DNA from: Channa striata
Lineage: Eukaryota; Chordata; Actinopteri; Anabantiformes; Channidae
Direction: 5' to 3'
Assembly: GCA_033026295.1 (NCBI GenBank)
Contig: CM065189.1
Span: 1,020,377-1,084,376, forward strand
DNA length: 64,000 nt
A model generated the notes under the pieces. The model did no database searches and had not been told where the DNA came from. It was given only the letters and a program-made list of their open reading frames with translations. Position numbers and translations under genes: made by a program. Below are positions 32,551-47,500 of this stretch, in pieces (positions within the stretch are counted from its first letter, which is position 1; each line of letters opens with the position of its first letter).

Positions 32551-35500
32551 GTAAAAGTGGGAACGCAGGAATGGCGGTGGGGTAGAGAGGCAGGTAGAGG
32601 GTTCCTGTGTCTAACCTCAAGACTTGTCAAGCTTCCACAAGTCTTGAAGACTTTGAACAACCCCGGTAGGTTTATAGTCATTCACAGCTGCGGTTTGAAG
32701 ACATAAATGATTTTGTTCTTAAAGGGTCAACAGACCGAGCCAGGGAATCCTTGATCCACTCTTGAGGTTTGGTATTGGCACTGGAATGACACTCGTGCTC
32801 TGGAGCATACGGCCACCTCACATGGTGATCCTCGGCCTAAAATGCCTTTCACAATAATCGTGTGTGCATTTGGATCATGTTTTTAACAAAAAAAGCCAAA
32901 CGTCTCAAATCATTAGGGGTGGCTGTTGTCAAAATAGTCTTGATTTCAATACGTTGACTTTGATACTGGCGCCTGGGCGATACTTTTTACAACACAAGTT
33001 CTATAGTTCTAGTTATTTTCTATCCCCATTTTTACAACACAGTTTTAAAAACTATTTACCAGAACTTAAAGTTTTTCTGCAAACGTACCAGTGAATAAAA
33101 AATGAATCAAAGGTGCATTTGAAGTGAGAACTTCCAGTTTACCAGATGGCCGCTGTACCTTCCGAACTAGGGAACAAAATGTAAAATGAATTGCAAATAT
33201 CCATTTTGCAGAGTGGGATCGTACTTATTGGCACACTTAGACTTTTTGGTATTCAATAGCATGAAAGCTATTTGGTCAGTGCAATAAAAGTATTGAAGCT
33301 CAGTACCCAGAGCTCCAAATTATACCATCCAGCCAAATCAAACTTTAAAATTACTATGACACTCGTAAAATAAGTGTTTTATCATGTAGAGATTGTAAAG
33401 ATCAGGATATATAATATTTGACTTGGCACATTTCTGTTGACAAAAAATCCTATTAGCATTTAGTTCCAAACTCCAGGCCGAATAGTTTTTGTTATAAATG
33501 GTTTGTCTGTAATTTCCAGAGTGGAGACAGACTGTGACGTTGCTGGGGTGGGTCGCACACATTTGTATGATTTGTATGAACTCACGTCCATATCACACGT
33601 TACCAGCCTCAGCGGAAAAGTTGACTGATGATGAGAAAATGTGTAACCAGACTAGTTGCTGATTTCGATGCCCAATTCAATTCAATTCAATTCAGCTTTA
33701 TTTATATGTTGCCAATTTACAACAAAGTCATCTCAAGGCACTCAAGAATATACAGACCATGCAAAATGCTCCATTGTATAAGTTGCGGATTGTTGAAAAA
33801 TGGTGATGAAGAGCACATAACAGCAGAACTTCCACATGAGAAGGTTACTATAGTAGCTATAGTGTATTGACTTTATCAGTTAATGTTGCATTTACAGTCA
33901 TTATCAGATTTATATCTGAGACTGATTGTGATTACACAGCACATTTCATCAAGGAGTAAAATATTAAAAACAAACGATATAGGTGTTTTGTCGTAGTTGG
34001 TGTTTTGAGATTTAAAATGACACTGCATTTGTTGGTCACAACATTCATAGTGGAGTGAGACAGTGGCATGAATTCAAACCAACGCTGACTCCCTCTCACA
34101 AGCTGAGTCTCATATATCTTCTTCCTCTCTGCCACAGAGCTCCTTTGTTCTACAGAAACTATTAAAACGCTTCAATGCACCACACTGTTGTGCTGGGTGA
34201 CACGTTCCTTTATTACAGTGAGCACACACTAGTTTTATTTTGACTCTGTCCCACATGCATGCGTCTTGCTAGAGCCCACTAAAGCACCGAATGTGGATTA
34301 TTGGCACTGATGAAAACAAGTGCATGGTGAAGTCCGAAGGCCGACTATAGGCCAACTGTACCAGCTATATGCAAATAAACAGCTAGGAGGGGGATTCATT
34401 TGTTTTTTGTATTTTATTAATCCAGGGCTGTGTACTAACCCTTGTCCAGGGCAAGGAAACTGGTGGTGTCAACACTGACCGCCACATATCAACTTCCTAT
34501 TTTTGTAACTCTTCAAATTGGATAAAATCTACTCTGTGTTTAATCTTATTACTATTATTTCAGGTGAACCAGAGACCTGGTCATTTTAGTCGTCATTTCA
34601 TCTGTCATACAGTACCTCTGTTTACTATCTTCATCGTGACTTCATGAACCATTAATTAGGGATTCTTACACCGACATCTTGAGAATATGGCTGAACTCGA
34701 GCAGTTCTGTAAGGATGAATGGTCCAAAGTGAGCATTGTGTAGTTCTAACCCACAGACACAGAAATCTGCAGTTCCAGCCAGTTTTTAAAACACTGTTGC
34801 CATTGCGTTTTTCACCATCACTTTGTATATTCAATGAAGACAAGAAGGATTACAACTCTGTTCTATCAGATTAATTCATTTTTTTGGACATTTGTGTAAG
34901 GTTTATGTTCATATTGAGCCCTAACTGTTCATTCTTTACTGTTTTCAAGCTGCTGGCCAACATTATAATCTATGTTTGTGCCATCACCGTGGGCGTCATG
35001 TCCTACTATATGGCTGACCGGAAGCATCGGAAGGCCTTTCTGGAGGCAAGGCAGTCACTGGAGGTCAAACTGAACCTGGAGGAGCAGAGTCAGCAGCAGG
35101 TCAGAGGACGAACAATACAACTTTTTGAAGTTTATATGTGAGTTTAAAGAAACAGTTTCTCTTTTAGGGGTCGTACACTTGTACCCAATAGTCACAACAG
35201 GAGATAATAGTTATCTTAATGTGCCCAGTACAGAGTTATTCTAAGCTCTTATTTGGCAACATTTGCCTGGAGTGACTTTTGAATAGATTTTGTATCATAC
35301 TATTATTATAACATTTTTTATATCTAATAACAATCTTATTATTATAACATATAATATATTACAAGATTTTATATGGCGCTCACAGGTTTTATTGAAGAAT
35401 TGGCACAACTATTGTTACTTCTATTTCTTGATTATTGCTTGGCAATGCACAAAATGTTATTTCAATGCAGGTTTAGTTCCAGTTTGAATCATGGTTCCCC

Positions 35501-38500
35501 GGTGCACGCAACTGTTGAGTTTTGAACTTAGCAAAGCTCAGTGTACCAAACATTGATGTAATAGCTTCTCGCTTCTAGCAGGTGCTGATTGGCACTCTTG
35601 AAATGTCAAACAGCAGGTTATATCAGCTGTCTGAGGCTGAATAGGTTTAACTCGAGTTGTTGAAATTCTTGAAGGCATGTTTCCTGTCCTCTGAAGCTGA
35701 CTGGTGGGCAGCCCCAGGAATTTCACCTTTCTGGGGTTATTACTGTAAGCCATTAACACCTTTAGTTCACGTGGTTTGTTGATTATCGTATGTCACCAGG
35801 ATCACATGAGTCAGAGTGTGAATGGCTGTTTAACTGCCTGGGGCATCATATCAAGACTGCGTTGTTATTGGCCCTGTTGTGTGATGGTCGTTCTAGTTTA
35901 AGGTCGGCCCGTTTTAAACGCGTTCTTCTCTGGTTAGAACCTGTACAGCCAGTACCACAAGTCCAGTTAGCGCCAACAGCACTTGGGAAGGACCATGAAC
36001 TGGCTGACTGAGAATCTCCACTGACATATGAGCTGCCACCAAAGTCAACTCCATGATTGAAATTGTTGACAGGTCAAAATTGTCAATCTGTTGTCAAGTG
36101 AGTGTTCTCTTGGTAAAATCATAAGGTTACAAACCTTAAACTAATCCCACTGTCTGTATTCAGCCAGAAATTGTTGATGATGCACTCTGTGAGGTCTCTG
36201 AAGAAATGGATTGGACGTTCAACAGAGTCACTCATAACACTGCCAGTCAGACACAACATGTCGGCGTTAACTGTAGTTCTCAACCAGGGCCTTGAGTGTT
36301 TGGAGCAAGGAGCTGAAAAAAACAAGGTGTGCCAAAGTCACTAGGCTGTGTAAATGCATATTTAATTAATACTTGATATCTTCTGCTGCTGTGTAAACAA
36401 TACCTTTATTTGTACTGTGCATACAGAGCATCTGGCACAGACATTTCTTTGAGGATAGCTTAAGTTCCTTTTGATCTCATTTCGAAGTTGTAGCCACACA
36501 TTGGAAACCCTGGTTAGACTGCCATTCAGAACTGCCAGTCTTCCTAATCTACAACCCCTTTGTGTTAGTTACTTTTGAGTTTTATTCTGGCCCTGAGATA
36601 GACTGGCGACCTGTCCAGGGTGTACCCTGCCCCTCGCCAAATGTGAACTGAGACAGACGTCAGCTCCCCACAGCCCAGAACGGGATAAGTGGTTACAGAT
36701 AATGGATGGATCGATACATTTAATTACTCTCATAAGCTGATTGAGCAGATTGAAAAGATTACCACGCCATGGGTTGGTTTGTGTGGTTTATATCTGTTTG
36801 CACTGGTAGTGTGTCAGCAGTCACCTCCTCTCATCACTACTGTGGCCACTGGGCATTTTCCATCTCTACTATTAATGGAATAGAGAGTTTATACCACAGT
36901 GTAAGGAAACTAGGAAAAATGCCAAACAAGAGGGAGGGAGGGAGAGCAGATGGGGTGATTATAAAGGAGAATGTTGAACGGAGTGAAGGTGTAGTGAGAA
37001 AACAAGTGGGCTGATAAAGCCACGAGTGGAAGAAACTCCTAGAATACTAATAGAGAAGCATGAGCTGCTGCGAGACAAGGGCTGCTATCCAATCAAGGAG
37101 CATCCGGTCGCTCCAGGTTACTGTGGTAACCAGCCTCCTGAGACAGTGTCAGCTGTAGTCACACAGCCAACCCACTTAGCCATTTGTTGCTTCTCTGCCT
37201 CTCAGTCAGGTTTTGATAAGAATATTGAAAGCTGCCATACAGCCCACCACCCCCTCCTCTCCACATACATTGTGTGTGTGCGTATGTGTGTGTGAAGCCC
37301 GGTTTGAAAAATGTATTCACAGGTCAAGTGTGTGTGTGTGTGTGCGATGCCAGGCTTTTTGTCTGTGTGTATGTGCAGGTGTGGGTCACTCTGTGCAGCA
37401 TATCTGCAGCCATGCTGAGGTCGTTCGGCACCCTGTAAACAGACCTCTCTCCACAGAGTGATGTACCATGAATGACTTCCACATTTTATGACAGGGCTTT
37501 TTCTCAGTTCCTCTGTATATTACTCCTCAGGTTGTGTTCTTGTAAAATAACTGTATTTGCATTTTAAAGCTATTAGATAACGAGCAAATAAAATAACTAA
37601 AGAGAGATAAAGTTTGAGTAAATGACATTCTTTCAAACTTAGATTTTAAATCAAATGGAATATTTTTCAGAGCTGATGTTGGTAGCATTTACAGCTTTAT
37701 AATAGTGGAGTAATTATTTAAAAATAATAACTAATGAATGGTCAGTGCTGACGGCTCACAGCTAGAAGGTCCCCGCTTTGAATCTGGGCTGGTTGAAGCC
37801 TTTCTGTGTGAGTTTGCCTGTTCCCTCCGTGTTTGCGTGGGTTTCCTCGGGGTTCTCCGGTTTCCTCCCACGGTCCAAATACACAAAGGTTGGCGACTCT
37901 AAATTTCCCTGAGGTGTGAGTGTGAATGGTTGTGTGAGTGTATTGGCCCTGAGATAGACTGGTGACCTGCCCAGTGTGCACCCCACCTTTCTCTTCCTGT
38001 CCGGCTGGGATAATCTCCAGTCCTTCCCAAGACGCTGAACAGGATAATGAGTTACAGATAACGGATGGATGATTTAAAAAGTGTTATCGTGGTTTATTTA
38101 AATACAAAAATAAAATCGATAGATATGTCTTGGTTATAGAAGCCAAAAACACACGGGTAATAATGTGGAATTTAAACATCAAGAGCTGAAGTAATTAATT
38201 ACCTGGAAACACTCATGGTAGTTTCTGTACAATAACCATAAAAAAGAGCTGTAAAATCAGCCGCCTGGTTCTACTTAATTTTCTAGTGATATCTGTGTTG
38301 GCAAAGATGGACGGTATGACAGCGCTCCAGAAGTTAATCGATCTTAAAGGTGCTGTGTGTAAGACTTACCGACATCTATTTGTGAGTTTGCAGAGTGCAT
38401 CTATCTTTGGTTAATTTTAGGAAACTGATCTGTGTGTTTATCAATGGTCAGGCTTTTACAAAAACTCACTGAGCGCCTCTGAAGATTGTCAGGACCAGAA

Positions 38501-41500
38501 GGGGGGAGGCAGAGTGTTCCCAGATGCCGGCAGGATCTTCACACAGAAGGGTCTTTTATTGCCCAAGGCAACTACAGGATACAGCTGTTGAGCGGAGGGA
38601 GAGAAGCTGTTGCTTGTAGCCCTGGTGGACGCTTTGGCTTGCCCTGGCCAGTAGAATCATCAGCATGAACAGGGTTTGAGTCCCAGCTAAATGTCCCACT
38701 GCCTCATGGTACCAACTGCTCGGGGCCCTACCGGCCTCCAGGGGCCGACCGTAATAAACTATGTACAGCACGAGCTGTGTGCAAAGTCAGTCCAAGTCAG
38801 TCTCAGTGCTCCCAAGAGGAGCCCAAAGGCCGCGGCACTGAAGGTAGCCCACTATTCAGTGTGAACAAACAGGGGCCATGAAAGCAGGCAAACCCGCTGA
38901 ACCAAGTGAAGGAGAGACAAAAGCAAAATAGTGATAATAACAATTAAATATAATAATAAGTAGCGTTAGCGAAATGTGGCTAATGTAGCTGTAGCTTGTG
39001 GTGAATAACTGAACTTCCTCTGGTGTCACGTTGTTTCTTTTGTTCACTTGGACATTAACCATGAGTCAACATTGTAAGTTAGAAGAGCAGCCGAATGTGT
39101 CCAGCTTTGCTGGAGTCACCACAAGTCGACTTCTTAGCTTAGCTAGCAGGCTGCTATAAGTCAGCTAACAATAGTTGATCTGTAGTAAACTGATGAAAGC
39201 TGTGTCCAGCTAAGTCAACTGTCAACATATGAATGCTAAGTTAGGAAATTGTGCACTGTAAATCACTGCGCTGTATCGCTGTAAGTTGTTGAGCTACAGT
39301 ATGTGCGGTGTGGTGTAATGTGTATTTGATTGTATTTTCCAGATCTCAGGCATAGCGGTTTTATGATCCATATATTTTTCCTAGGACCCCAACAGACTCT
39401 AGGGTCACCACTGTTACCAACTTCCTTTAAGTAGAGCGTACCGTTATCTGCTCAGATTGCTCCTGGGATTGTGTTCCCTCCCATCCTCTGAGGTGGAGCT
39501 CCCTCTTTACCTGTAGTTGTGTTCAGCATGAAGAATAAAGCTTGAGTATTTGTTTAATGTGCTTTATTATGGGTATTGCCAGTCTCAGGACCCGCTCTCT
39601 CGCTGGCTTGTGGGTCAATACTCGGACTCCCTCTGATCCTTTTCATCACTCTGAACGGGGATTTCGATTTGACAGAGCTAAAACATTATCCTTCTCCTTT
39701 CCTGGGCGATGCTTAAAACAAAGTCAAACGTTGTTAGCTGAGTTGTGCAGGTTCTGCTACGTGAACCTGAGTCATTATCTGTAGTTGACTTTGGCTCATC
39801 TTTGGTTCCCGTTGTCCCATTGTGAACTTAACGCCTTCTAAAACATTTGAAAGCAGCCTCCTGAAACATGAGGGTTTCCTAAAAACTTGAAAGATCATGA
39901 AAATCTCTTTTTCTTGATCTTAAGATAAAAAGATAAGCTTCAACATTGGGCTTTGGGCATTGCCCGATTAAGTGCAGAATTTCCTACAGTGGCTAGGACC
40001 CATGTTTTGAAAGAGATTGCGTTTGTGGATCCTTGTTACAACAGGCATATAGGAAAGTCTTGGACATCCCTGTGTGGACGGAGTTGTGGATGCTAGGAAC
40101 AATGTGTCCCTGAAACCACATTTTAAAATAAAGTTCAATAAAGCCTCTAGTACAAAATACAAAAACACTGTTAAACTGTAATGTTAACTTTTAAATCTAG
40201 TTGGAAGCTGGGTCATCCACTGCAAAGAGTAGGATACAGAGAGTGGATTTAAGGATTTATCCACAACACTGATGGGAGAATTGCGGATGATGTTTTCATC
40301 TACAATGTGGCCCAATCGCTTCAGATTTTCACCCTCCACTGTCTTCTCAGTTAGCGATCGTTAGTAAAGTCGTGAAATTACTAGATTTATCAGATTCTCT
40401 GCTTTGTTTGCACTTATTGAACAACCTGGAACACAGCAATAATACAACATGAGTGTGAGTGTGTGCAAGGGTTTTACTGCCCAGGATTATACTTGCATTT
40501 ATAATTACACCTCTGCAGTCACACAAGTGGCAGCACCAGGCATTCACTGGAGTTACAACAGCAGGAAGTCAGTCCTGCACATGTATCAGCTCTGCTGCTC
40601 AACAAGATATGGTATTGGCAGCTACAGCAGGGGACGAGAACAAAATGAAAAACCAACTTTTGTGCATTGGCTTTCTATTAAAAGAAAGTAAAAACTTAGC
40701 CTCCTGTTAGCCGGCATTACTTTGGGATGGACGGGTGTGACTTTTTCTGCTTCTTTACGCTGTTTAAGGTTCAATCAAGATGGCGCCGCAGATGGCAGCC
40801 TCGGAACTCTGCTCTTTAGTACCCTCTACTTTTTTGATGTTTTTGGTGTTTTTGTTTTATTTTGTGCTGCCTGTCACGGCCACACGGATATCCTACTCTA
40901 GAGAGACACTCCTGAACTTAGGACAGACATCTCTTGGAACCCCTTCTACGGTTTTTAATCAATCAGAAATTTTGGCAGAGATTCTTCTCGGGGGCGGAGT
41001 GGCTCCCCATCAGATCTTCAGGAAGCGCAGTCGAGGGAAAGGGGCGGGTGCGCTCGTTAGACTGAGACAACGGGGTTCACACATTCTGCCTCCGTCAATA
41101 CATCTGGCCAACGTGTGCTCCCTAGTAAATATGATGGATGAGCTTCTGCTTTTTGACACACAAAACAAGGACTTAAATAGATCTGCCGCCCTGTGCTTCA
41201 CTGGAACCTGGCTCAGTGATAATATCCCGGATAGTGCTCTACACCTGCCCATCTTCCAGCTGCTCCATGCAGACCGTGTCACAGAGCTTTCCGGGAAAAC
41301 ACGGGGAGGCCGCACCTGCTTTTATATTGATGAAGGTTGGTGTACAGATGTCACAGTGTTGGAGAAGTTCTGCAGTCCCCACTTAGAGTGTTTTTTTTTT
41401 ACTTCCGTCCCTTTTATTCACCGCGGGAGTTTGCCTCGTTCATTCTGGTCGGCGTTTACATTCCACCTCAGGCCTGTGTAACAACAGCGTTACAGAACCT

Positions 41501-44500
41501 GGCTAACCACATGACAGACGTGGAAAGGAAACATCCAGACTCCCTGCTCATCATCACGGGGAATTTTAACAGAGCAAATCTGAGCCACGAACTCCCTAGA
41601 TACAGGCAGCATGTGAAGTGTCCCACCAGGGACATGGCCACACTGGACCATTGCTACACGGTTTTAAAGGAGGCCTACCGCTCTGTCCCCCGTGCAGCAC
41701 TGGGACTCACGGATCACTGTCTGCTTCACCTCATCCTGACTTACAGGCGGAAATCCAAAACCTCTAAACCTGAGATCAGGATGGTGAAAAGATGGATGGA
41801 GGAGTCAAAACTGGAGTTGCAGGGCTCTTTTGACTGCACTGTCTGAGAGGTTTTTTAAGCGGCAGCCAGAGACATTCATGAAGTCACTGACACTGTGACA
41901 TCTTACACCAGTTTCTGCGAGGACATGTGTGTACAGACAAAAACGGTATGCACATTTAATAACAACAAGCCATGGTTCACAACAGACCTAAGGAGGCTGC
42001 GCCAGGCCAAGGAAGAGGCCTACAGAAGTGGGGACAGGACCCTGTACAGGACCCTGTACAGAAACAGACTGACAAAGGAGATCAAGGCAGCAAAAAGGGA
42101 CCATGGTGAGAAGCTGCAAAACAGTTTAACAACAAACAATTCTGCGTCGATCTGGAAAAGTCTGCAGCACATCACCCAATACAGGAAACCTTCTCCACAC
42201 CCTGAGGCTAGCAAATGTCTGGCAGACAACCTTAACTTTTATTGCCGGTTTGAAAAGAACCACCTCACACCTTCTGACCACAAAATAGGCTTACCCGCAC
42301 CCCCCACCATTCTCACGCTCCCCTCGTTAGACCCTCTACCGGCACTGAAGATCCACTGAAGAGCTGCCCAAGAAGTCCACCATCACCAGTCTGAACGACT
42401 ACAGGCCTGTTGATAATGAATTCGTTTGAGAGGCTGGTGCTGAGCCACCTGAAGGACATCACAGACCCCCTGCTTGACCCCATGCAGTTTGCCTTCAGGG
42501 AAAACAGGTCGGCTGAAGATGCGGTAAACCTGGGACTCCGCTACAACCTGCAGCACCTGCATTGCCCTGGCACGTATGTCAGGATTTTGTTTGTGGACTT
42601 CAGTTCAGCTTTCAACACCATTATCCCTGAATTACTGCACCGCAAGCTGACTCAGCTCACTGTACCTGCTTCCACATGTGATTGGAACAGCAGCTTCCTG
42701 ACTGAAAGGAGGCCGAGGGTTAGGCTGGGTAGCATCACATCTGGCACCACCACCGGTGCACCAAAGGGGTGTGTCCTCTGCCCACTGCTCTTCTCCCTGT
42801 ACACTAACAGCTGCACCTGAGGGGACGCATCTGTGAAAATCCTGAAATATGCCGATGACATGACATTAGGCTGATCCAGGAGGGAGATGAGTCTGCGTAC
42901 AGGCGAGAGGTGGAGCAGCTGGCCCAGTGGTGCAGTCAGAACCACTTAGAGCTCAACATGCTCAAGACTGTGGAGATGATGGGGGACTTCAGGCAAAACC
43001 GCCTCTGCACTGTCCTCTGCACCTCCATCACTGTGTGGTTTGGCTCAGCCACCAGGCGAGACAGGCACAGACTGAGCGGGTGGTCAGGTCAGCAGAAAAG
43101 ATAATTGGGACTTAGCTTCCTTCCATTCAACCTCTGTACCGGTCCAGAATCAGAAAACGGGCAGCAAGAATCACTGCTGACCCAACGCACCCCGCAAAAA
43201 AACTGTTTAAGCTTCTCCCCTCAGGCAGGCGCTACAGAGCTATGCCCACCAGAATCACCAGACACAGAGTCAGTTTCTTCCCCCAGGCTATGTCTGAGCT
43301 GAACTCTCAGTGCAATAACCCTTGAATATGACATAGTGTGCAATATTTTATTTTATTTATTTTTTTAACAGTGTGCAATTTCTATGTTTATATGTTTATA
43401 TTTTGTTAATATATCTACGGTTTTAATGGAGCTAATAATTAATGTAAATAATTGTTAATTAATAGAGAGTACCAAGAGACAGAGATGGACCGAATTGAAT
43501 TCCTTGCTTGTCTTGTACAAACTTTTACAAAAAGTTAATTCTGGTTCTGAATATGTAAAACGAGGACCTCCTTGCATGTTTTTTAATCCAAATCAACATG
43601 TAGCATGTAGAACCAGAGCAAGGTGCTATTATCAGTATTCTCCCTGACCCCTTTAGTACATTTACATTTAGGTGCTTTTATCCAAAGCGACTTAAAAGTG
43701 AGGTACAAGGCAGCAAAAACTCAAGGGGAAAAATTAAAGTAATAATAATAATAATACATTTTATTTCAGGGTTAACTTACTGTTAATAAATGCACATACA
43801 GTTGTTTATTCTTGTCCTCTTCATTTACTGAAAGTGTTGTCCAACTGTCCAGGGCTAAACCATGCGGTCTGGGATGGCCATATTAGGGGCTTACTATCTT
43901 TCTTCAGCTTCTCCGTCTTATAAAACCTTGTGTCATATTTTCCATGTTTCTTCTACAACAACATTCTGCTTTGTAGGTCCTATATTCTTTCCCCAAACCG
44001 GCTTATTGTCTGAGGTGGCCTATATTTGGTTGTCTTGCTTATGCTTCCGTCTTGCTTGGGAGTGTGTGGAGTAGCAATAGATTGAATTTCTCATTTGAGC
44101 AACATATGTCCCTGAAGTTTGGAAGTGCCAGGCCTACTTCATCTTCTTTAGTTTGGAATCTCCTAAAATGTACCCTTGGCCTTCAGCCTGACCATATAAC
44201 TCAGAATATCTGTTTATCCCATGCTGTAAAGTGTACATTTTGGAATGTGTATTGGTAATGATAAAGAGATAAAGCAACCTTGGACTGAACTCAAGTCCAA
44301 ATTTAGTTTTGTCGATTTTGTTGTATCCTTCTAAATTTTAAAATGTATTGTTGTATATTTAATTTGTATGTTGGATTGAAATCGTGTGTGATTAGCACTG
44401 GCAGATTTTTAAATAGATTTTAGATCCAAATTCAATTTGTGTTTCTGGCTAGTAAGTTTTTAAATGTAGAATAGAATTTAAAACCCTTCTTCTTACCTAT

Positions 44501-47500
44501 AAAGCTCTAAACAATCAAGCGCCATCCTACCTCAAAGATCTCCTAGTTCCAGATCATCCTAATAGACCACTTGGGTCTCAGGCCTACGTGTGGTTCCCAG
44601 AGCCTTTAGCTATCAAGCTCCTCTCCTGTGGAACCAGCTCCCAGTCCAGATTCCAAATGAATTTGCCTTGCTGATTTCCAACACTATTCTACTATTGCCC
44701 AGCAGTCTCACTGTGACGGCCTTTGTCTTGTGTCAGGGCTGTGTGTGATGTCCTCTCTATGTATGTTTGTCCTCCACAGGAACGTCTCTTGCTCTCTATC
44801 CTTCCAAAGCACATAGCTGATGAGATGCTTCAGGACATGAAGAAGGAGCCCAGTCAGAAAGAGATGCAGCAGTTTAACACCATGTACATGTACAGACATG
44901 AAAACGTCAGGTAACATTTCTTCGTATCTGTGCTGTTTCAATCTTTGCGAAGATTCTCTCTAGTCTGACATACCATCCCTTTTCAATCTGAGTTCATGTT
45001 AAGAGGCTCAGTTCAATTGAAATTAATTCAGAAACCTGATTATATTACCCGTGTGTTACGTTAAACATATTACAAACAGGGAAAATGTGCATGAGGGGTG
45101 CTATTTATGTGACAGCTGTCATTACTAATGTCCTGTCCTATATGTGTCCCAGCATTCTGTTTGCAGACATTGTGGGCTTCACCCAGCTGTCGTCGTCCTG
45201 CAGTGCTCAGGAGCTGGTCAAACTGCTTAATGAGCTCTTTGCTCGCTTTGACAAACTGGCTGCTGTGAGTTTCACACACAGTATGAATTTACTTTAAGGG
45301 TGCAAGAAACGATAAAGCATTCAGAGTTGTAGTACATTTTTATCCATTTTTTTTTATTACTTGGGATCATTGCAAGTGATCCTTCATAGCCACAACTACA
45401 TAAAACATGAGCCAAAAACAAATCCTGCTTGTTTTACCCATTTCATTGTGTTTGTTCTCCTTATTGCCAGGCATGACTGACTGAGTGACTTTATAGTAAA
45501 CATTACAAATAATCATCATTTACTCCAAATAAAATGAGAAAACATTAAAAAAATTTAAAAGAGTTAGAGGTGAGTAATGTTTCACTTTATCTACTTAATC
45601 CACAATTTTTGCTCTGGGCAAAAAATGTCTAAAACTAACAAGAGATGTCAGCAGAAATTGTTTGGGAACTACAATAATGAAGCTAGACCCTAAGAGATGG
45701 TTATTTTATTTTTTATTGAACTTTTGTTGCCAAACATAAAATGAAAAAAAACTAAAAACACTTAGTCAGTGCAACAAGATCAAATTATTACAGTGTAGAA
45801 TAATTTAACACACCATAAAAGAAAAAGCACAACTGAACATAAAAGCGTGTGTTTACAAGGCAACACAGTTAATATGCACTCAAATATTAATCACAGACGT
45901 GTCCGGTCCTTGTCTGTCCAATGATTATTGGGTTAAAATCAGTATCAGTCAGACATGTGCATCCATGAAACTAATCCTAAAAAGTTTAAGACATCACCCA
46001 TAACTGCGTTCTGTGTAACTGCTACTAAAGAAAGATAGATGGTGACGTCCAAATTTCCTCTGTTTAAACTCTGACTAAATCTTGTTCAACGTGTCAGAAA
46101 TATCACCAGCTGAGGATCAAGATCCTGGGAGACTGCTACTACTGTATCTGTGGGCTGCCAGACTACAGGGAGGACCACGCGGCCTGCTCCATCATGATGG
46201 GTCTAGCCATGGTGGAGGCCATCTCGTGAGTACAGGGATGAGGTGGTCAGGGGCTGGAGAACTGGCCGGGATCACTCTGGTCCAAAGTCTGAAATTGATG
46301 ACACCATTATTAACTCTCTATACACCACACCTGGGAAAGTGTGCCCCACTGGATTTACTTTAGCTTCGGTGTCCCATGATGAAGTGGTTTAGCTGCTCTG
46401 TTGAACAACCACAGGTACGTCCGAGAGAAGACCCAGACAGACGTTGACATGCGGGTTGGGGTGCACAGCGGTACTGTCTTGGGAGGAGTGCTGGGTCAGA
46501 AACGCTGGCAGTATGATGTGTGGTCCACGGACGTCACTGTGGCCAACAAAATGGAGGCTGGAGGGATACCAGGGTAAGAACACACATAAGTTCCATCGTG
46601 TTACTTCACTACAAGTTTATGACACTGTAGCATCTTTCATCTTTCTTGACGTCTGTGTTGCTTTTAGTCCATGCATATTTTCATTTCTGGCTTGGTTTAA
46701 AAAAAAACAGTTTAACACAGTTTTTACACAGCGACGCGGCTGTGTAGTCATTCGCCAGTCTTATCCACATGCTAAAGTGCATTGAATTGAATGGAATTTC
46801 AAAAAAATTAATTATTTGGCAAAGACACGGAACCCCAAGTTCCTCCCTGTGGTCAGGCCAGCACTTTGCATGGCAGCTGCTGTCATTCGTGAGTGTGTGT
46901 TAGTGAATAAGTGAATGTGAAGCAACTCTAAAGCGCTTTGGGTACCAACAAGGTAGAAAAGCACTAAACAAGTGCATAACAATTAATGTTAAATCCATTC
47001 CATGTTAATGTTCAGATACCCCCTCCCACGTCCTCATGAATATAGGACATTTCTCAGAGTTCTTCTTCAGTTTGGCGCACAACTGCTTTTGCCAGTTTGG
47101 GTTTCATAGATAACTTTAGTAGGCTACTGTGGGAAACATGTGAACAGCCTATGTCCCAAAAGGCATGCACAGAGAGAGACAAACCCTGTGTTTGAAGTCT
47201 CTTAGAGGTTCATTGGTGGGAAGGGCTCTGGACTGACTCAGCTGCAGGACTGGACTGCATCGCTTGCAGAGCACATTCTGCTCAGTGTTGTCTTGATGTT
47301 GGCAGCTCAGGTTTCCAAATGTGTCCAACGCAAACAAGGAAATCATTCCTCCATGCAAACTCATTTAAGTGTTAGCACAGTTTAACACGCCCCACTGCTG
47401 CTCTCATCGCCCAGGAGTGTTGCAAGTCAGACAGAAATTCATCAGTGTGTGGTGTCAGGTCTAAGAACACTAGTCAGCTACTGTACCGCTTACCTGTCGG

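Larger units (their letters stand above)
40776..43548 (+). mobile_element. LINE-B: full-length-ended but deleted LINE in adcy3 intron 2
   Basis: Starts with CAAGATGGCGCCGC at 40776 and ends with the typical tail 'aaagttaattctggttctg' near 43548, in the same sense as adcy3. Parts: endonuclease (40780-41846, one frameshift near 41400), linker (41895-42359), reverse transcriptase (about 42400-42950, KYADDMT intact near 42850) and C-terminal part (43010-43320). Internal deletions remove the start of the RT between ALKIH and NDYRPV, part of RT motifs 1-2, and the thumb between GDFRQ and TSITVWFGS. It cannot be active. Confidence 0.85.
35100..44779. other. adcy3 intron 2 (9.7 kb), mostly repeats
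   Basis: The longest intron of the gene. It holds two SINE-like repeats, LINE-B, a conserved-tail fragment and an L2 fragment, plus GT-rich tracts near 37270-37350. No additional exon or RNA gene was recognised. Confidence 0.7.
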
